From an uncultured Erysipelotrichaceae bacterium (lineage in GTDB: Bacteria; Bacillota_I; Bacilli_A; Erysipelotrichales; Erysipelotrichaceae): a DNA stretch of 8,388 nt. Positions within the stretch are counted from its first letter, which is position 1; the number at the start of each line of letters is the position of its first letter. The notes beneath the pieces are model-generated. The model did no database searches. It was not told where the DNA came from and was given only the letters and a program-made list of their open reading frames with translations. Of the stretch, positions 1 through 5,890 are shown one piece after another. The DNA lies in the NCBI GenBank assembly GCA_934692455.1, contig CAKUTY010000054.1:1-8388 (forward strand), in the 5' to 3' direction. The translations under genes were made by a program, and so were the position numbers.

Positions 1-42
1 ATCTAGTTGTTCACTGGCCATGGAAATATCTAATGTTGTCAT
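1..42 (-). CDS. N-terminus of an unidentified gene (partial, runs off the left edge)
   Basis: Only the first 14 codons are present, reading MTTLDISMASEQLD on the minus strand. The start is chosen because a strong Shine-Dalgarno sequence (GAAAGGTGA, complement of 46-54) sits three bases before the ATG, and a TATAAT element lies further upstream. No competing plus-strand start in this stretch has a ribosome binding site. The gene is divergent from the pseudouridine synthase gene. Fourteen residues are too few to assign a family, so the product is unknown. Confidence 0.7.
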   Translation of the reverse strand, partial: MTTLDISMASEQLD

Positions 43-45
43 AAA

Positions 46-54
46 TCACCTTTC
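46..54 (-). promoter_or_regulatory. Shine-Dalgarno sequence of the left-edge minus-strand gene
   Basis: The minus strand reads GAAAGGTGA, which closely matches the complement of the 16S rRNA 3' end, with a spacing fitting the ATG at 42. This site is the main reason for calling a minus-strand gene here. It also argues against a plus-strand start at position 20, which would lie inside that gene. Confidence 0.7.
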
Positions 55-70
55 TTTTTTGAGCTATATA

Positions 71-84
71 TCATTATATAATGA
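71..84. promoter_or_regulatory. Palindromic bidirectional -10 element between divergent genes
   Basis: TCATTATATAATGA is a perfect 14-bp palindrome. It contains a consensus TATAAT on the plus strand (77-82) and on the minus strand (78-73). On the minus strand the predicted transcript would start around 66 and give a leader of about 24 bases carrying the strong Shine-Dalgarno site. On the plus strand the predicted start falls on or next to the ATG at 89. No good -35 hexamer is evident for either direction, so promoter activity is inferred from the -10 match and position. Confidence 0.45.
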
Positions 85-88
85 TGTA

Positions 89-910
89 ATGAAAGAAATA
101 AAAGTAAGACATGAGGGAACGTTACTTGAGTATTTGATTGATGATTTACATTATTCAAGGAATGTCGCAAAGAAGATTTTAAATAATAAGGTCGTTGTTA
201 ATGGGGTGGCTACAAGTAAGTTTGATTATAAACTTAATGTAGGTGATGTAATGCTTATTGGCGATAGTGCTAAAAAGAGTGACTTGGATATTATCTATGA
301 GGATGATGACTTTATTTGTATTAATAAGCCTGCAGGTTTATTGAGTATTAGTAATGATAAAGAGAGGGAAAGAACAGCTTATCATTTGGTTAGGGAATAT
401 GTTAAATCTATTGATAAGCATAATATGATTTTTATATTACATCGACTAGACAGGGATACTAGTGGAGTTTTGGTTTTCTGTAAGAAACAAAAGTTAAGAG
501 ATGAGTTACAAGAAAAGTGGAATGATATCGTTTATAAAAGAGGCTATTATGTACTGTGCGATGGTGTGTTTGATGAACCTATTGGTCATATTGAGAATCA
601 TATTGCCTACAATAAATTCAATATGGGTTATGTGAGTGAAAAGGGTTCTTTGTGTATTACTGACTATAAAGTTATTAAACAAAATAAGGATAGTGCTTTA
701 GTTGATGTGAATATTAAGACGGGCAGAAAGAATCAAATAAGAATTACTTTTAAGGATATAGATCATCCTATTGTTGGCGATAAGAATTATGGCGGTAGAA
801 AGGCTAAGAGATTATATCTTCATGCTTATGAATTAGCCTTTAGGTATAAGAATAAAGATTATGTGTTTAAGAGTGATATGCCTTCTTTGTTTAGACAAAA
901 AGAACTATAA
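89..910 (+). CDS. RluA-family 23S rRNA pseudouridine synthase
   Basis: This 273-residue protein would isomerise specific uridines of RNA, probably 23S rRNA, to pseudouridine. An N-terminal S4-like RNA-binding segment covers about residues 1-60 (TLLEYLIDDLHYSRNVAKKI followed by a VVVNG turn). The catalytic domain follows, with KPAGLLS near residues 80-86, the signature HRLDRDTSG at 118-126 (catalytic Asp121), and a C-terminal TGRKNQIRI / HPIVGDKNYGG motif. Domain order and length fit the RluA/RluC/RluD group; which uridine is modified cannot be told. The reading frame is open from position 20, but that start lies within the divergent gene and adds 23 non-family residues. The ATG at 89 begins right at the S4 domain. 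It has no recognisable Shine-Dalgarno sequence, unlike its neighbours, and could be leaderless. nagA starts 23 bases downstream, so partial cotranscription is possible. Confidence 0.9.
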   Translation: MKEIKVRHEGTLLEYLIDDLHYSRNVAKKILNNKVVVNGVATSKFDYKLNVGDVMLIGDSAKKSDLDIIYEDDDFICINKPAGLLSISNDKERERTAYHLVREYVKSIDKHNMIFILHRLDRDTSGVLVFCKKQKLRDELQEKWNDIVYKRGYYVLCDGVFDEPIGHIENHIAYNKFNMGYVSEKGSLCITDYKVIKQNKDSALVDVNIKTGRKNQIRITFKDIDHPIVGDKNYGGRKAKRLYLHAYELAFRYKNKDYVFKSDMPSLFRQKEL

Positions 911-926
911 TTGAATTAGCGAGGAG
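906..926 (+). promoter_or_regulatory. Candidate promoter -10 and Shine-Dalgarno of nagA copy 1
   Basis: TATAAT at 906-911 overlaps the stop codon of the pseudouridine synthase gene, and GAGGAG at 921-926 is the ribosome binding site for the ATG at 934. The same CTATAATTGA block stands at nearly the same distance upstream of nagA copy 2, which supports function, although shared ancestry would also explain it. A -35 is poor (TTCTTT at 883-888 with 17-bp spacing). Read-through from the upstream gene is an alternative. Confidence 0.4.
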
Positions 927-2075
927 TAAAAATATGATTATACAAAGTAAACAAGTATGGGTAGCTGATCAATTCTTTCCTTTTCAATTAGAAATCGAAG
1001 ATGGTAAGATCAAGGAAATGTATCCTTATGGTACAAAAGAGGTTGATAAGGATTATGGAGAACTAAGGATTGTTCCTGGTTTTATTGATATCCATTGTCA
1101 TGGAGCTTATACATTTGATACAAATGATGCCAATCCTGAAGGATTAAGAAATTGGAGCGAGCATATTGTTGATGAGGGTGTTACTGCTTTCTTAGCTACT
1201 ACTATTACTCAATCTGAGGAAGTATTAACTAATGCGGTAAGAAATGTTGCTGAAGTAATAGATGAAGGATATAAGGGTGCTGAGATCTTAGGTATTCATT
1301 TTGAGGGTCCATATCTTGATATGAAGTATAAGGGTGCTCAACCTGAACAATATATTGTTAAGCCAACTGTTGAACAATTTAAGAAGTATCAAGAGGCTGC
1401 AAGAGGTCATATTAAATATATTACTATGGCAACTGAGCAGGATGATGATTATGCTTTGACTAGATATTGTGTAGAAAATGGTGTTGTAGTTTCTATTGGC
1501 CATAGTGCTGCAACTTATGAACAAGCTGTTGAGGCTTATGCACATGGTGCTAGATCAATGACCCATGTTTATAATGGTATGACTCCATTTAATCATCGTG
1601 CTAATGGCTTGGTTGGTGCTACTTATAGAATTAGAACAATGTATGGTGAGATCATTTGTGATGGTAATCATTCTACTTATGCAGCTTTAAATAATTATTT
1701 CATGTCTAAGGGTCCTGATTATTCAATCATGATTTCTGATGCACTTATGGCTAAGGGTACTCCTATTGGTTCTAAGCATATCTTTGGTGGTAATGAGATT
1801 GTTATCTATCCTGATGGTTCAGCTCATTTAACTTCTACTGGTGGTTTAGCTGGTTCTACTTTAAATATCAATAAGGGTTTAAGAATTCTTGTTGAGAAGG
1901 CTATGGTTCCATTTAACTACGCTATTAATTCTTGTACTATTAATCCTGCAAGATGTTTAGGTGTTGATGATCGTAAAGGATCTCTTGAAGTAGGTAAGGA
2001 TGCTGATATTGTTGTATTAAATGATGATTATTCAGTAGTTCAAACTTATTGTAGGGGTGAAGCTCAATTATAATT
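922..2075 (+). repeat. Long direct repeat, copy 1 (nagA unit)
   Basis: Reading base by base, this block matches 4087-5240 at 1153 of 1154 positions, at a constant offset of 3165. The only difference is T2064 versus A5229, a synonymous GCT/GCA alanine codon. The repeat starts in the Shine-Dalgarno site and ends two bases after the stop codon. Further upstream the flanks are related but diverged (26 of 30 positions over 905-933 against 4069-4098, with one gap). No terminal inverted repeats or transposase flank it. Confidence 0.97.
934..2073 (+). CDS. nagA: N-acetylglucosamine-6-phosphate deacetylase, copy 1
   Basis: The 379-residue protein is a cytoplasmic amidohydrolase that removes the acetyl group from GlcNAc-6-P, giving glucosamine-6-P and acetate; family members can also act on GalNAc-6-P. 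The N-terminal metal motif is PGFIDIHCHG with His54 and His56, the HxH form typical of Bacillus-type NagA rather than the QxN form of E. coli. Next come HFEGP with metal ligand Glu124, GHSAAT with His190, THVYNGM with His211 and Asn214, DGNH with His246, and MISDA with catalytic Asp269. The C-terminal NPARCLGV...KGSLEVGKDADIVVL closes the barrel and small beta domain. Length is normal for the family. A strong GAGGAG lies eight bases before the start. The next gene is a glucose-family EIIA, which fits PTS import of GlcNAc. The protein is identical to the one encoded at 4099-5238. Confidence 0.95.
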   Translation: MIIQSKQVWVADQFFPFQLEIEDGKIKEMYPYGTKEVDKDYGELRIVPGFIDIHCHGAYTFDTNDANPEGLRNWSEHIVDEGVTAFLATTITQSEEVLTNAVRNVAEVIDEGYKGAEILGIHFEGPYLDMKYKGAQPEQYIVKPTVEQFKKYQEAARGHIKYITMATEQDDDYALTRYCVENGVVVSIGHSAATYEQAVEAYAHGARSMTHVYNGMTPFNHRANGLVGATYRIRTMYGEIICDGNHSTYAALNNYFMSKGPDYSIMISDALMAKGTPIGSKHIFGGNEIVIYPDGSAHLTSTGGLAGSTLNINKGLRILVEKAMVPFNYAINSCTINPARCLGVDDRKGSLEVGKDADIVVLNDDYSVVQTYCRGEAQL

Positions 2076-2082
2076 TATAATG

Positions 2083-2110
2083 ATAGAAGTACCATTTGGT
2101 ACTTCTATTT
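2083..2110 (+). terminator. Hairpin with short U-run between nagA and the EIIA gene (attenuator or weak terminator)
   Basis: A perfect 11-bp stem (ATAGAAGTACC at 2083-2093, GGTACTTCTAT at 2098-2108) encloses an ATTT loop and is followed by TTTT. It lies wholly in the 54-base gap between nagA and the EIIA start. The stem is A/T-rich and the U-run short, so termination is probably partial. It could instead be an mRNA-stabilising or processing element that sets different levels of the two products. nagA copy 2 has no equivalent at this position. Confidence 0.55.
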
Positions 2111-2127
2111 TAGAAAGTGAGAAATAT

Positions 2128-2601
2128 ATGGGTTTATTTGGTGGCTTATTTAAGAAAAAAGATGAAATCGTTGCGATTGCGGATGGTAAGGTAGTTGAAA
2201 CATCTTCTGTTAGCGATCCTGTGTTTGCCCAAGAAATGATGGGTAAGACATTGGTATTTAGTTATGATACTGATAAGGTTGTTTTACATGCACCAGCTAG
2301 TGGTACTTTAACAGTATTGTTTCCTACAGGTCATGCCTTTGGTATTACTACTGATAGTGGTGTGGAATTGTTGGTTCACTGTGGTGTGGATACAGTAAAT
2401 GCTGATGGTGGTTTTAAGGTTTTGGATAAGAAACAGGGCGATAGGGTTAATGTTGGTGATCCAATTGTTGAAGTTGATTTGAAGAAACTTAAGGAAACAT
2501 ATGATATGAGTACAATGCTTGTTATTACAAATCCAAACGGTAAGACTTTCGAGTTTGTTGGTCCTTGTGATATTAAGCTTGGTGAATCGATTATTAAGTA
2601 A
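2128..2601 (+). CDS. PTS EIIA component, glucose/GlcNAc family (free-standing IIAGlc-like)
   Basis: This 157-residue cytosolic phosphocarrier belongs to the EIIA-Glc (Crr) family. It accepts phosphate from HPr and hands it to an EIIB of the glucose superfamily. Family features in order are DEIVAIADGKVV near residues 12-23, SDPVFAQEMMGK near 29-40, HAPASGTL, GHAFGI with accessory His69, and DSGVELLVHCGVDTV with phospho-accepting His84. The end is GDPIVEVDL and VVITN-like strands. Both active histidines are intact and the length is typical of a single-domain IIA. The frame is open from 2080, but that start lies inside the intergenic hairpin and adds 16 non-family residues. MGLFGGLFKKK is the usual beginning. 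The Shine-Dalgarno (GAAAGTGAG) is only moderate. No EIIB/EIIC is encoded in the window; following nagA suggests service to a GlcNAc permease elsewhere. Confidence 0.93.
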   Translation: MGLFGGLFKKKDEIVAIADGKVVETSSVSDPVFAQEMMGKTLVFSYDTDKVVLHAPASGTLTVLFPTGHAFGITTDSGVELLVHCGVDTVNADGGFKVLDKKQGDRVNVGDPIVEVDLKKLKETYDMSTMLVITNPNGKTFEFVGPCDIKLGESIIK

Positions 2602-2607
2602 AAGAAA

Positions 2608-2645
2608 AGGTTGTTCATTTAATTTGAACAACCTGTTTTATTTTA
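2608..2645. terminator. Bidirectional intrinsic terminator between convergent EIIA and kbaZ genes
   Basis: A perfect 10-bp stem, AGGTTGTTCA (2608-2617) with TGAACAACCT (2625-2634), has a 7-base loop. On the plus strand it is followed by GTTTTATTTTA. On the minus strand the same stem is followed by TTTTCTTTT, so it can end transcription from both sides. It begins seven bases after the EIIA stop codon, and its U-tract overlaps the last codon of kbaZ. Confidence 0.85.
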
Positions 2646-3959
2646 GAATAAGTCTTTTTGATGAGTTGCGTATAAGTATTCATCAATTGTATTGCCGATT
2701 CTGTCTAATACTAATTCCTTAGGATCGTTCTTTAGAACACCTTCTCTAACCTTAGTATATTGGATAGGCATGAATTGAGATAATAGATTTAATGGGCAAC
2801 CATCTTTTAAGTTATCTAATAATGTATCAATAGCTGCTTTAACTGCATCAGTTGTGTAGTAGTATCTTGATCTATCTGAGAAAGAATACTTACGCTTTAA
2901 TGCGATTTCAGCATCTGTACCATGATAGTGTTTCTTCCAGTGCTTGTCATTCTTTAACATTTCTTCATCAAGAACTTCTCTGAAGTTAGATGGAGTCTTG
3001 CCATTAGCCTTGCATGCTTCGTCTTCAATGAATGATAGAGCATATAGGCCTTCTCTGGCAGCAAATGTTAGACCTGGGCCAACTTTTAGAATAGCAACGC
3101 CATCTTCTACCATTTCTCTTAATTTAATCTTTGTTTGGTAGTCAGTTGAATGACCTTCAAATACTAAATCTGGAATAGTTCTGATTGCCTTAGCAAGTTC
3201 AACTGCCTTAGAACGATCATATTCTGTACAGCCTGAGTCTTTTTCTTCAACACCTGGTTGAACTACGATACCAAGTACTCTATCCCATACATCACTGATT
3301 CCTTCTTTTTCAAAAGTATCTTTGAATGTGTTCATTGTAGCTGTGAAGTCTTCAACTTTGGTAACTTGAACACCTTCATCAACTGCAGCTTGAGAACCAC
3401 CAGGAATTGGTACTTCACTACCTACGATATATACTGGTTCAACAGCATTTGGGTTAGTTTCTAATAATTTCTTATAAGCATTTTCAGCTACCTTTACTAA
3501 ATGAACGCCTCTTCTTGCGATTGTTTCATCAGATAGTCTAACGTTTGGATCATCATCAGCAACTTTCATTGAAGTATCTACGTGAATCTTTGTGAAACCA
3601 GCACTTACATAAGCATTGATTAATACTTCTGAGTTTGCCATAGCTTCTTTTTCATTTAATGAAGTCCATGTTAATGGGCCTAAGTGGTCACCACCTAAGA
3701 AGATTTTATTTTTGTCAAAACCAAGCTTGTCAGCGATTTCATATACATAGTTCTTGAAATCGATTGGTTTCATACCTGTATAACCGCCGAATTGGTCACA
3801 TTGGTTAGCTGTTGATTCGATTAGAACGCAACTGTTGTCTTCTAGTCCTTTTTTTAATACAGCTTCAATAACAAATGAGTTTGCAGAACAAGCAGAGTAG
3901 ATACCAACTGCTTTGCCTGATTTTTGAATTGTAACAATTTTAGTTAAAGCATTTTGCAT
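2643..3959 (-). CDS. kbaZ: Tagatose-1,6-bisphosphate aldolase accessory subunit (KbaZ/GatZ family)
   Basis: This 438-residue protein closely resembles KbaZ/GatZ (AgaZ), the subunit that in E. coli is needed for full activity and stability of the class II tagatose-bisphosphate aldolase, whose catalytic partner is KbaY/GatY. Conserved blocks visible are GIYSACSANSFVIEAVL (19-35), ESTANQCDQFGGYTGM (48-63), LGGDHLGP (88-95), AGFTKIHVDTSM (120-131), GSEVPIPGG (180-188), VVQPGVE (232-238), FEGHSTDYQT (267-276) and ILKVGPGLTFA (290-300). Length is near the family norm. The frame allows an ATG at 3974, but GGAGG (complement of 3968-3972) stands eight bases before the ATG at 3959 and overlaps the upstream one, so 3959 is preferred. 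Older databases label the family tagatose-6-phosphate kinase; that is not supported here. No KbaY homologue is in the window. With agaS and agaF nearby it points to galactosamine catabolism. Confidence 0.92.
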   Translation of the reverse strand: MQNALTKIVTIQKSGKAVGIYSACSANSFVIEAVLKKGLEDNSCVLIESTANQCDQFGGYTGMKPIDFKNYVYEIADKLGFDKNKIFLGGDHLGPLTWTSLNEKEAMANSEVLINAYVSAGFTKIHVDTSMKVADDDPNVRLSDETIARRGVHLVKVAENAYKKLLETNPNAVEPVYIVGSEVPIPGGSQAAVDEGVQVTKVEDFTATMNTFKDTFEKEGISDVWDRVLGIVVQPGVEEKDSGCTEYDRSKAVELAKAIRTIPDLVFEGHSTDYQTKIKLREMVEDGVAILKVGPGLTFAAREGLYALSFIEDEACKANGKTPSNFREVLDEEMLKNDKHWKKHYHGTDAEIALKRKYSFSDRSRYYYTTDAVKAAIDTLLDNLKDGCPLNLLSQFMPIQYTKVREGVLKNDPKELVLDRIGNTIDEYLYATHQKDLF

Positions 3960-3967
3960 GTCATTAT

Positions 3968-4013
3968 CCTCCATAGATATTATAAGAAATCAATAATGTG
4001 AGTTAAAGTTAAA
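3968..4013 (-). promoter_or_regulatory. Promoter region of kbaZ with tandem AGTTAAA repeats
   Basis: On the minus strand TATAAT lies at 3984-3979 and the GGAGG ribosome binding site at 3972-3968. The predicted transcript start is close to 3972, giving a very short leader. A weak -35 (TTTAAC, complement of 4002-4007) is 17 bp away. It coincides with two overlapping direct copies of AGTTAAA (plus strand 4001-4007 and 4007-4013). Direct repeats over a -35 are where a DeoR-type regulator such as AgaR could bind, but no regulator gene is in the window and the operator role is a guess. Confidence 0.4.
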
Positions 4014-4041
4014 ACTAAAATATGCAAAATATATGATGAAA

Positions 4042-4091
4042 TTGACAAAACTATTGTTGATAATTTATCTATAATTGAGATAGTGAAGGAG
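4042..4091 (+). promoter_or_regulatory. Promoter region and Shine-Dalgarno of nagA copy 2
   Basis: TATAAT at 4070-4075 precedes AAGGAG at 4086-4091 and the ATG at 4099. A consensus TTGACA stands at 4042-4047, but spacing to that TATAAT is 22 bp, which is too long. With 17-18 bp spacing the -10 would be a poor TTATCT or TATCTA. The region is clearly promoter-like and divergent from kbaZ, but the exact pair of hexamers is uncertain. The CTATAATTGA block is shared with nagA copy 1; the TTGACA context is not. Confidence 0.5.
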
Positions 4092-5240
4092 TAAAAATAT
4101 GATTATACAAAGTAAACAAGTATGGGTAGCTGATCAATTCTTTCCTTTTCAATTAGAAATCGAAGATGGTAAGATCAAGGAAATGTATCCTTATGGTACA
4201 AAAGAGGTTGATAAGGATTATGGAGAACTAAGGATTGTTCCTGGTTTTATTGATATCCATTGTCATGGAGCTTATACATTTGATACAAATGATGCCAATC
4301 CTGAAGGATTAAGAAATTGGAGCGAGCATATTGTTGATGAGGGTGTTACTGCTTTCTTAGCTACTACTATTACTCAATCTGAGGAAGTATTAACTAATGC
4401 GGTAAGAAATGTTGCTGAAGTAATAGATGAAGGATATAAGGGTGCTGAGATCTTAGGTATTCATTTTGAGGGTCCATATCTTGATATGAAGTATAAGGGT
4501 GCTCAACCTGAACAATATATTGTTAAGCCAACTGTTGAACAATTTAAGAAGTATCAAGAGGCTGCAAGAGGTCATATTAAATATATTACTATGGCAACTG
4601 AGCAGGATGATGATTATGCTTTGACTAGATATTGTGTAGAAAATGGTGTTGTAGTTTCTATTGGCCATAGTGCTGCAACTTATGAACAAGCTGTTGAGGC
4701 TTATGCACATGGTGCTAGATCAATGACCCATGTTTATAATGGTATGACTCCATTTAATCATCGTGCTAATGGCTTGGTTGGTGCTACTTATAGAATTAGA
4801 ACAATGTATGGTGAGATCATTTGTGATGGTAATCATTCTACTTATGCAGCTTTAAATAATTATTTCATGTCTAAGGGTCCTGATTATTCAATCATGATTT
4901 CTGATGCACTTATGGCTAAGGGTACTCCTATTGGTTCTAAGCATATCTTTGGTGGTAATGAGATTGTTATCTATCCTGATGGTTCAGCTCATTTAACTTC
5001 TACTGGTGGTTTAGCTGGTTCTACTTTAAATATCAATAAGGGTTTAAGAATTCTTGTTGAGAAGGCTATGGTTCCATTTAACTACGCTATTAATTCTTGT
5101 ACTATTAATCCTGCAAGATGTTTAGGTGTTGATGATCGTAAAGGATCTCTTGAAGTAGGTAAGGATGCTGATATTGTTGTATTAAATGATGATTATTCAG
5201 TAGTTCAAACTTATTGTAGGGGTGAAGCACAATTATAATT
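4087..5240 (+). repeat. Long direct repeat, copy 2 (nagA unit)
   Basis: This is the partner of the block at 922-2075, in the same orientation, with one mismatch at A5229. Recombination between the two copies would remove a 3165-bp circle carrying one nagA copy, the EIIA gene and kbaZ. Confidence 0.97.
4099..5238 (+). CDS. nagA: N-acetylglucosamine-6-phosphate deacetylase, copy 2 (possible AgaA role)
   Basis: The 379-residue product is residue-for-residue identical to that of the gene at 934-2073, with the same metal ligands (His54, His56, Glu124, His190, His211) and catalytic Asp269. What differs is the setting. It has its own upstream region divergent from kbaZ, stands alone, and ends at a terminator shared with a convergent HAD gene. 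Its neighbours include kbaZ, agaS and agaF, so it could provide GalNAc-6-P deacetylase (AgaA) activity under separate control. E. coli NagA is known to be able to replace AgaA. No selective difference in the protein itself is possible, because the sequences are identical; any division of labour must come from expression. The AAGGAG site seven bases upstream supports the start. Confidence 0.95.
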   Translation: MIIQSKQVWVADQFFPFQLEIEDGKIKEMYPYGTKEVDKDYGELRIVPGFIDIHCHGAYTFDTNDANPEGLRNWSEHIVDEGVTAFLATTITQSEEVLTNAVRNVAEVIDEGYKGAEILGIHFEGPYLDMKYKGAQPEQYIVKPTVEQFKKYQEAARGHIKYITMATEQDDDYALTRYCVENGVVVSIGHSAATYEQAVEAYAHGARSMTHVYNGMTPFNHRANGLVGATYRIRTMYGEIICDGNHSTYAALNNYFMSKGPDYSIMISDALMAKGTPIGSKHIFGGNEIVIYPDGSAHLTSTGGLAGSTLNINKGLRILVEKAMVPFNYAINSCTINPARCLGVDDRKGSLEVGKDADIVVLNDDYSVVQTYCRGEAQL

Positions 5241-5251
5241 AATAGGTAAAA

Positions 5252-5890
5252 TTAAAAGCAATCAAGTAAATCCTTGATTGCTTTTATTGTTAGTACATCT
5301 TCATGAACTTCTCTGTTTCTTGAGATAAAGACTGGTAACATTCCTGCGTTTTTAGATCCAAGAACATCAATCTTGTAGTTATCTCCAACATAGACACACT
5401 CGTTTGTTTCTAAGCCTAATTGTTTAGCAGTGTATTCAAATATTTCTTTGTCTGGTTTTCTATGTGTGAATTCTTCAGAAATAAGTGAATAGTCTAATAA
5501 ATCATAGATGTCGATTGTGCTTAGTTTTCTTCTTTGTGATGTTTTGTTGCCATTTGATAGGATGGCAATTTTATATTTCTTTTTAAGCTCCGTTAACGTT
5601 TCTCTTACATCGTCATATAAGAAGGCAACACTTCCAGATTCATCTGACCATTCTTTATCTAGTTGTTCAGGTGAAACTTTAGTGACCTTGTATTTTTCAG
5701 CCCATTTTTTAAAGACTACTATTCTTTCAACAGTTCCGTTGTTGTCCCATTCAATGATGTCTTTGATCATTTCTTGGATTAGTGTTTCATCTTCAAATAG
5801 TTGATGAAACTTACGATCTAGCATTTCTTTAAAAGCTCTTTGTCTATCAATTAGAGTATTGTCTAAGTCAAATATTATGGCTTTGATCAT
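5252..5890 (-). CDS. HAD-superfamily hydrolase (YjjG/YfnB-like phosphatase)
   Basis: This 212-residue cytoplasmic protein carries all four HAD motifs: FDLDNT with nucleophile Asp8 and acid/base Asp10, ILSNG with Ser112, RKPDKEIF with Lys145, and VGDNYKIDVLGSKNAG with Asp170 and Asp175. The segment between motifs I and II (about 15-95) is helical and fits a C1-type cap. The overall pattern resembles phosphatases of the YjjG/YfnB nucleotidase or phosphoglycolate-phosphatase type; the substrate cannot be read from sequence. The frame extends upstream to 5944, but the ATG at 5890 overlaps the preceding gene's stop as ATGA and has GGAAG (complement of 5900-5904) nine bases before it. Translation is therefore probably coupled to the membrane-protein gene. 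Its last codons (KDLLDCF) also form the hairpin of a terminator. Confidence 0.9.
   Translation of the reverse strand: MIKAIIFDLDNTLIDRQRAFKEMLDRKFHQLFEDETLIQEMIKDIIEWDNNGTVERIVVFKKWAEKYKVTKVSPEQLDKEWSDESGSVAFLYDDVRETLTELKKKYKIAILSNGNKTSQRRKLSTIDIYDLLDYSLISEEFTHRKPDKEIFEYTAKQLGLETNECVYVGDNYKIDVLGSKNAGMLPVFISRNREVHEDVLTIKAIKDLLDCF
5254..5288. terminator. Bidirectional terminator lying inside the HAD coding end
   Basis: A perfect 13-bp stem, AAAAGCAATCAAG (5254-5266) with CTTGATTGCTTTT (5273-5285), has a 6-base loop. It can end the nagA copy 2 transcript 16 bases after its stop codon. On the minus strand the stem's CTTTT runs into the TAA stop and ATTTTA, so it also serves the HAD transcript. 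The entire hairpin lies within HAD codons. Confidence 0.8.

Noticed and set aside
20..88. Longer N-terminus for the pseudouridine synthase starting at 20
   Set aside because: It lies inside the divergent minus-strand gene and across the palindromic promoter, has no ribosome binding site and adds residues before the S4 domain that do not belong to the family.
1288..1545. Minus-strand open frame within nagA (and its twin at 4453-4710)
   Set aside because: It is a low-complexity shadow of the nagA codons with no ribosome binding site. Its conservation in both copies only reflects the repeat.
2080..2127. Start of the EIIA gene at 2080
   Set aside because: These codons are made by the intergenic hairpin, and the family's usual MGLF...KKKDEIVA beginning is at 2128.
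3960..3974. Start of kbaZ at the upstream ATG (3974)
   Set aside because: The GGAGG ribosome binding site overlaps that ATG and is ideally spaced for the ATG at 3959.
922..5240. nagA duplication caused by an insertion sequence or composite transposon
   Set aside because: No transposase, terminal inverted repeats or target-site duplication is seen at either copy; the repeat limits follow the gene.
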